DNA of 64,000 bases from Shewanella fidelis ATCC BAA-318 (lineage in GTDB: Bacteria > Pseudomonadota > Gammaproteobacteria > Enterobacterales > Shewanellaceae), in the NCBI RefSeq assembly GCF_000518605.1, contig NZ_KI912459.1, positions 161,235 through 225,234 on the forward strand, in the 5' to 3' direction. Each line of letters opens with the position of its first letter. Within the stretch, counting starts at the first letter, position 1. Positions 60,908-64,000 of this stretch are shown one piece after another. A model generated the notes under the pieces. The model saw nothing but the letters and a program-made list of their open reading frames with translations, did no database searches and had not been told where the DNA came from. A program made the translations under genes and the position numbers.

Positions 60908-63379
60908 TTATGCTTGCAACTGCTGCAAATAGTTTGGCGCTGTAAGGTTATCAGGATCAATGATAAGCACTTGCTCAAAGCTTGAACGTGCACCGTCAAT
61001 TTGCCCCATCTCAGCCAGAAAAACACCTAATTTTAACAGGACACTAATGTCTGTAGGGTATTTATCCAGATAATCTAAATAGGCATTGAGTGCTTGTTGA
61101 TTTTTTCCTTGTAGGCTCAATACATGAGCATATTGGCTAAGGTACTCATCACTATAAGCAATTATCTTTTCGAGCGTGTTTTCGGCTAAGTCGATATTAT
61201 GCAGTTTTAACGCTAACAATAGCAGTTGCTTTAACTCAACTTCAGTACGATTTTGTTTGTCTATTTGTTGAAGTGCATCGAGCGCCGCTACATCGTTTTT
61301 ATCCAAAATATGCCAATAGCATAGAGCAAGGTAATGCAGCCGTTGTGCCAGTGCATCGCTAGAGGTCATAGGTTTTATATTCTCTATGAGTTGTGATAAC
61401 CCTGTCATGTTTTGACTTTTATATAGGTCTACCACTTTAGCTAACGTATTGTGTAGCGATTTGTTGGCACTACCTATCGAGAAGTATGCGTGCTCCATTG
61501 ATGCTAATTGGTGCTGGTAGTCGTTTGCTATCGCGTCAAACTGGGATTGATGCATAGTAACGTCGAGATTTAGCTGCTCTCTTAATTGTAAAACCACATG
61601 TATGCGACCAGGTTGATTATGGATACGCCATTGGTCTATCAACCAGTCAAAGTCGGCAGATGGCTGCAACTCAGCTAATCTGACTTTAAGTAAACTAATT
61701 GTCTCAGTTAAATATTGCACCAGCTCGATTGAAATAGACTTAAACGCTTTATAGTAAAGGCGAGTCATCTCTTGCATTTGTTCCACAGACCAGTTTTTGC
61801 TGTCTTTTGTGGTGAGAAATTTAGAGAATTCAAAGTAGCCATAGAACTTAATGACTTGGCAAAAATCATCAAACTGTTTATTGAGTTGCTCTTCAATAGC
61901 GTTGATTTTATCGATGATTTTTTGGTGTTGTTTAGATTGAAATTGATGCTTTCTAGCTTGTGCGTTCAAGCTTATCGCTTGCGTAGAAAGTGCCGTGATA
62001 GTTTCAAATGCTTTTACTGCATTTTCAGTTCCACTTAACATCTCATCAAGATGTTTAGCTGTTGATTCTGCAACACTTGGTAGCATATTTAATAAGTCTT
62101 TCGGGCTGACTTTTGCAGGCTCGAGCTTTACCTCCGCGACTGACTGGTAGCTAACTCCATCAAGTTTTACAGCATTCTCTGACAAGTTAATAATATTAAC
62201 CTGCGGATGTTTTAATGCTTCTTCATTTAGTGCTTGTGCTGCATAGATAAGTTGAACTGGCGTTTCTGCCATGTGGCCTGCATAAGTTTGAACCCATTCG
62301 CCTATTTTACTGTTATTGGCACCGGCGCTGGCTTCTAACGCCCCTTTAGCATGTGATACCCCTTTGCTTGAAAAGCAAAAATCGGCACCTGTTAATAGAA
62401 TTGTGTTAAAGCCTAACCGTATCGCGATGCGCACCGCGCTATTGGTTACGGTGGGGCCAACGGTTGGAATATTGGCATAATCTTCCTTTAGCCAAGGTAG
62501 TTTAGGGCCTAGGAATAAAGATTTACCTTGCCATTGGGATAATAGACGGTGATTAACATGATGTGAGTTAATAAAAAGACTCTCTTTGGAGAGTGACATC
62601 ATGTCGCGATTCACTTCAAAGCTGACATCTTGAGGATCCACAGAAACAATAATATGAGCTGGAATATTCTCGCTCGATAGCCTTGCAGCCATTCGAGATA
62701 CTGTAAGTATGAAAAGATCGTCATAATGCTGCTTGATCCAATCTATATGGTCATCCAGTGAGGGGCCGCCACCTATGACAATACAGGTTTTGCCCTGAAA
62801 TTTACCATCTAGAAGTGAAGCTGGATATTGGTTGTCTGCTAGGTTCTTGAGCTGTTGAACTAAAAATGCTTTTTGCTCAAAGTACGACTTTTTTTCGACC
62901 GTTCGCAGCATTATTTGTTTGTGTACAAACTTAATGCAATGACTGTATTGCTCAATAATGCCCATAGTTGAAGCGATGGAGTTATGGGTAAGACACTGAT
63001 CTTTTATTAAGTATAAGTCATCATCTCCAGACTCTAGATGTGCGGCAAATTGCTCCATGCTAAGTACTTGAACATACGGTTGAAACTCAGGTTCAATATC
63101 AATATTTAATAAATTAAGAACTTCATCTAATTCAACAAAAATGTACTTACTTCCATTGGGTATAGGCTGGCTAAGTATGTAGTTTGCGAGTAAACCGGAA
63201 TCTAAACCTATGATGATATGTAACGTATCCTCTTTAAAGAGGTGCTGTTTAAATCTTTGTTTAAATGCTGTTTTAGAGTCAATTTTCTCGAATGTATCTC
63301 TGTTTACGCTGGGTAAGTAATACTCACCAAAGTTACTCACTGAAAATTGGTTAGTAATGATAGAGTCAGATACGTTCAT
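60908..63379 (-). CDS. DUF115/Maf-type motility accessory factor with TPR tail
   Basis: 823 aa. The central MptE-like/DUF115 domain has GKTCIVIGGGPSLDDHID near residue 200, VSVDPQD, and GADFCFSSKGVSHAKGA, which are typical of the Maf proteins that attach pseudaminic or legionaminic acid to flagellin. The N-terminal part (HIIIGLDSGLLANYIL) is the associated domain, and the last 200 residues are helical with TPR-like repeats ending in KLGVFLAEMGQIDGARSSFEQVL. The target glycan and flagellin are outside the window. It is divergent from a probable sugar methyltransferase gene. Confidence 0.82.
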   Translation of the reverse strand: MNVSDSIITNQFSVSNFGEYYLPSVNRDTFEKIDSKTAFKQRFKQHLFKEDTLHIIIGLDSGLLANYILSQPIPNGSKYIFVELDEVLNLLNIDIEPEFQPYVQVLSMEQFAAHLESGDDDLYLIKDQCLTHNSIASTMGIIEQYSHCIKFVHKQIMLRTVEKKSYFEQKAFLVQQLKNLADNQYPASLLDGKFQGKTCIVIGGGPSLDDHIDWIKQHYDDLFILTVSRMAARLSSENIPAHIIVSVDPQDVSFEVNRDMMSLSKESLFINSHHVNHRLLSQWQGKSLFLGPKLPWLKEDYANIPTVGPTVTNSAVRIAIRLGFNTILLTGADFCFSSKGVSHAKGALEASAGANNSKIGEWVQTYAGHMAETPVQLIYAAQALNEEALKHPQVNIINLSENAVKLDGVSYQSVAEVKLEPAKVSPKDLLNMLPSVAESTAKHLDEMLSGTENAVKAFETITALSTQAISLNAQARKHQFQSKQHQKIIDKINAIEEQLNKQFDDFCQVIKFYGYFEFSKFLTTKDSKNWSVEQMQEMTRLYYKAFKSISIELVQYLTETISLLKVRLAELQPSADFDWLIDQWRIHNQPGRIHVVLQLREQLNLDVTMHQSQFDAIANDYQHQLASMEHAYFSIGSANKSLHNTLAKVVDLYKSQNMTGLSQLIENIKPMTSSDALAQRLHYLALCYWHILDKNDVAALDALQQIDKQNRTEVELKQLLLLALKLHNIDLAENTLEKIIAYSDEYLSQYAHVLSLQGKNQQALNAYLDYLDKYPTDISVLLKLGVFLAEMGQIDGARSSFEQVLIIDPDNLTAPNYLQQLQA

Positions 63380-63619
63380 TGCCTATGAGAGCCTTTTAAT
63401 CATGAGTTTATGGTGTCATGACGTCAATAATTCGTCGTTTTACCAATAAAAGTAGTGTCGAAGTTTGCTAAGCAATATTTGCGCCAGAAGGCTTTTTGAG
63501 ATTTGCGTAGAATATTTTACTTGGAAAGTATTTATATTATTTAAATAATATAAGCTAGATGTTTTAATTACAATTTTAGGCTTTTGCCATTATTGGTCAC
63601 GAAAATAAGTCAGAGCGTT

Positions 63620-64000
63620 ATGTATAAAAATAATATTGAGCAGATCATGATAGATATGCATGATGTAGCAGCATGCTTTAAACCTAGCCACTTTTGGCAA
63701 ATGGGCGCTGAGAAATTACAGCAAGATCTGCAATCGAAAGGGATGGAGAACTTTCGCCGCTTTCCTAGCGCTCTTGGTTACTTCGTACCAACTTATCAAT
63801 TTTCAGGCTGGATAAATCAGCCTGACAAGTATCAGCATTTACTCAGCGAAAACCAAGCGACCTTAGTTGATGACAACAAGGCTTGGTTAAACATGCAAGC
63901 TTTTTTGTCAGGAAAAATGCAGGCTGAAAGTGACTACCGTGTTTACAAAGCCAGCGAAAGCGCTTTACTGCCAAATACTGCTGCTTTCTCAGAGAGTGCA
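63620..64000 (+). CDS. Probable sugar O-methyltransferase, N-terminal part (cut by window edge)
   Basis: 127 codons are visible from the ATG at 63620 and the frame stays open to the end of the window. The sequence FRRFPSALGYFVPTYQFSGW, helix-rich start and lack of a signal peptide recall proteins annotated as putative sugar O-methyltransferases, but the catalytic part lies outside. Next to the Maf-type gene it may modify a flagellin glycan. Confidence 0.5.
   Translation, partial: MYKNNIEQIMIDMHDVAACFKPSHFWQMGAEKLQQDLQSKGMENFRRFPSALGYFVPTYQFSGWINQPDKYQHLLSENQATLVDDNKAWLNMQAFLSGKMQAESDYRVYKASESALLPNTAAFSESA

Noticed and set aside
1..64000. CRISPR array or prophage
   Set aside because: No regularly spaced repeats with unique spacers, and no integrase, terminase or capsid-like genes were seen.

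Overview
The window reads as a chromosomal segment of a gammaproteobacterium close to Shewanella. Evidence: the tmRNA tag decodes as ANDDNYALAA; a split borosin pair of the Shewanella oneidensis SonM/SonA type is present; and housekeeping blocks (pilW-rodZ-ispG-hisS-yfgM-bamB-der, xseA/guaBA/tadA/mltF/purL, cydABX) sit in an order typical of this group. No rRNA, standard tRNA or CRISPR array was seen.

Layout. 1-5.3 kb: end of a PhnA-like gene, a CHASE-GGDEF diguanylate cyclase, a possible tRNA-like RNA, tmRNA (ssrA), smpB, ratA-rnfH and bamE. 5.7-9.5 kb: a partly duplicated borosin RiPP locus with a full N-methyltransferase, a first precursor, an in-frame fusion of a broken signal-peptide/TPR gene with the C-terminal half of a second methyltransferase, a second precursor with a different C-terminal core, and a TPR-GGDEF membrane protein. 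9.5-19.9 kb: a MITE-like element, a malate-synthase-like protein that has lost catalytic parts, mtfA, a ParA/ribbon-helix-helix pair, small exported proteins, a UshA-type phosphohydrolase and a CNNM/CorC protein. 20-43 kb: conserved core genes for RNA modification, pilus assembly, cell shape, isoprenoids, outer-membrane assembly, ribosome GTPase and purine synthesis. 43-48.5 kb: a small-ORF transcript, cydABX with a perfect FNR-type box upstream, and a DAACS symporter. 48.6-53.5 kb: a chemoreceptor, then an AT-rich three-gene operon (plant-type ferredoxin, haem-oxygenase-like diiron oxidase, EamA exporter) between two copies of the ydcH 5' region, one truncated. 53.6-58.6 kb: an RND efflux pair and a divergent TetR gene around three tandem operators. 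58.8-64 kb: envelope proteins, a DUF115/Maf-type protein and the start of a probable sugar methyltransferase, possibly the edge of a flagellin-glycosylation region.

The two most interesting systems are the duplicated borosin cassette, where the precursor leaders are nearly identical but the cores differ and a c-di-GMP enzyme is attached, and the diiron oxidase/ferredoxin/exporter island, which looks like a compact small-molecule pathway. Motif and start-site statements were read by eye from the sequence. Family assignments come from memory of those families; no searches were run.
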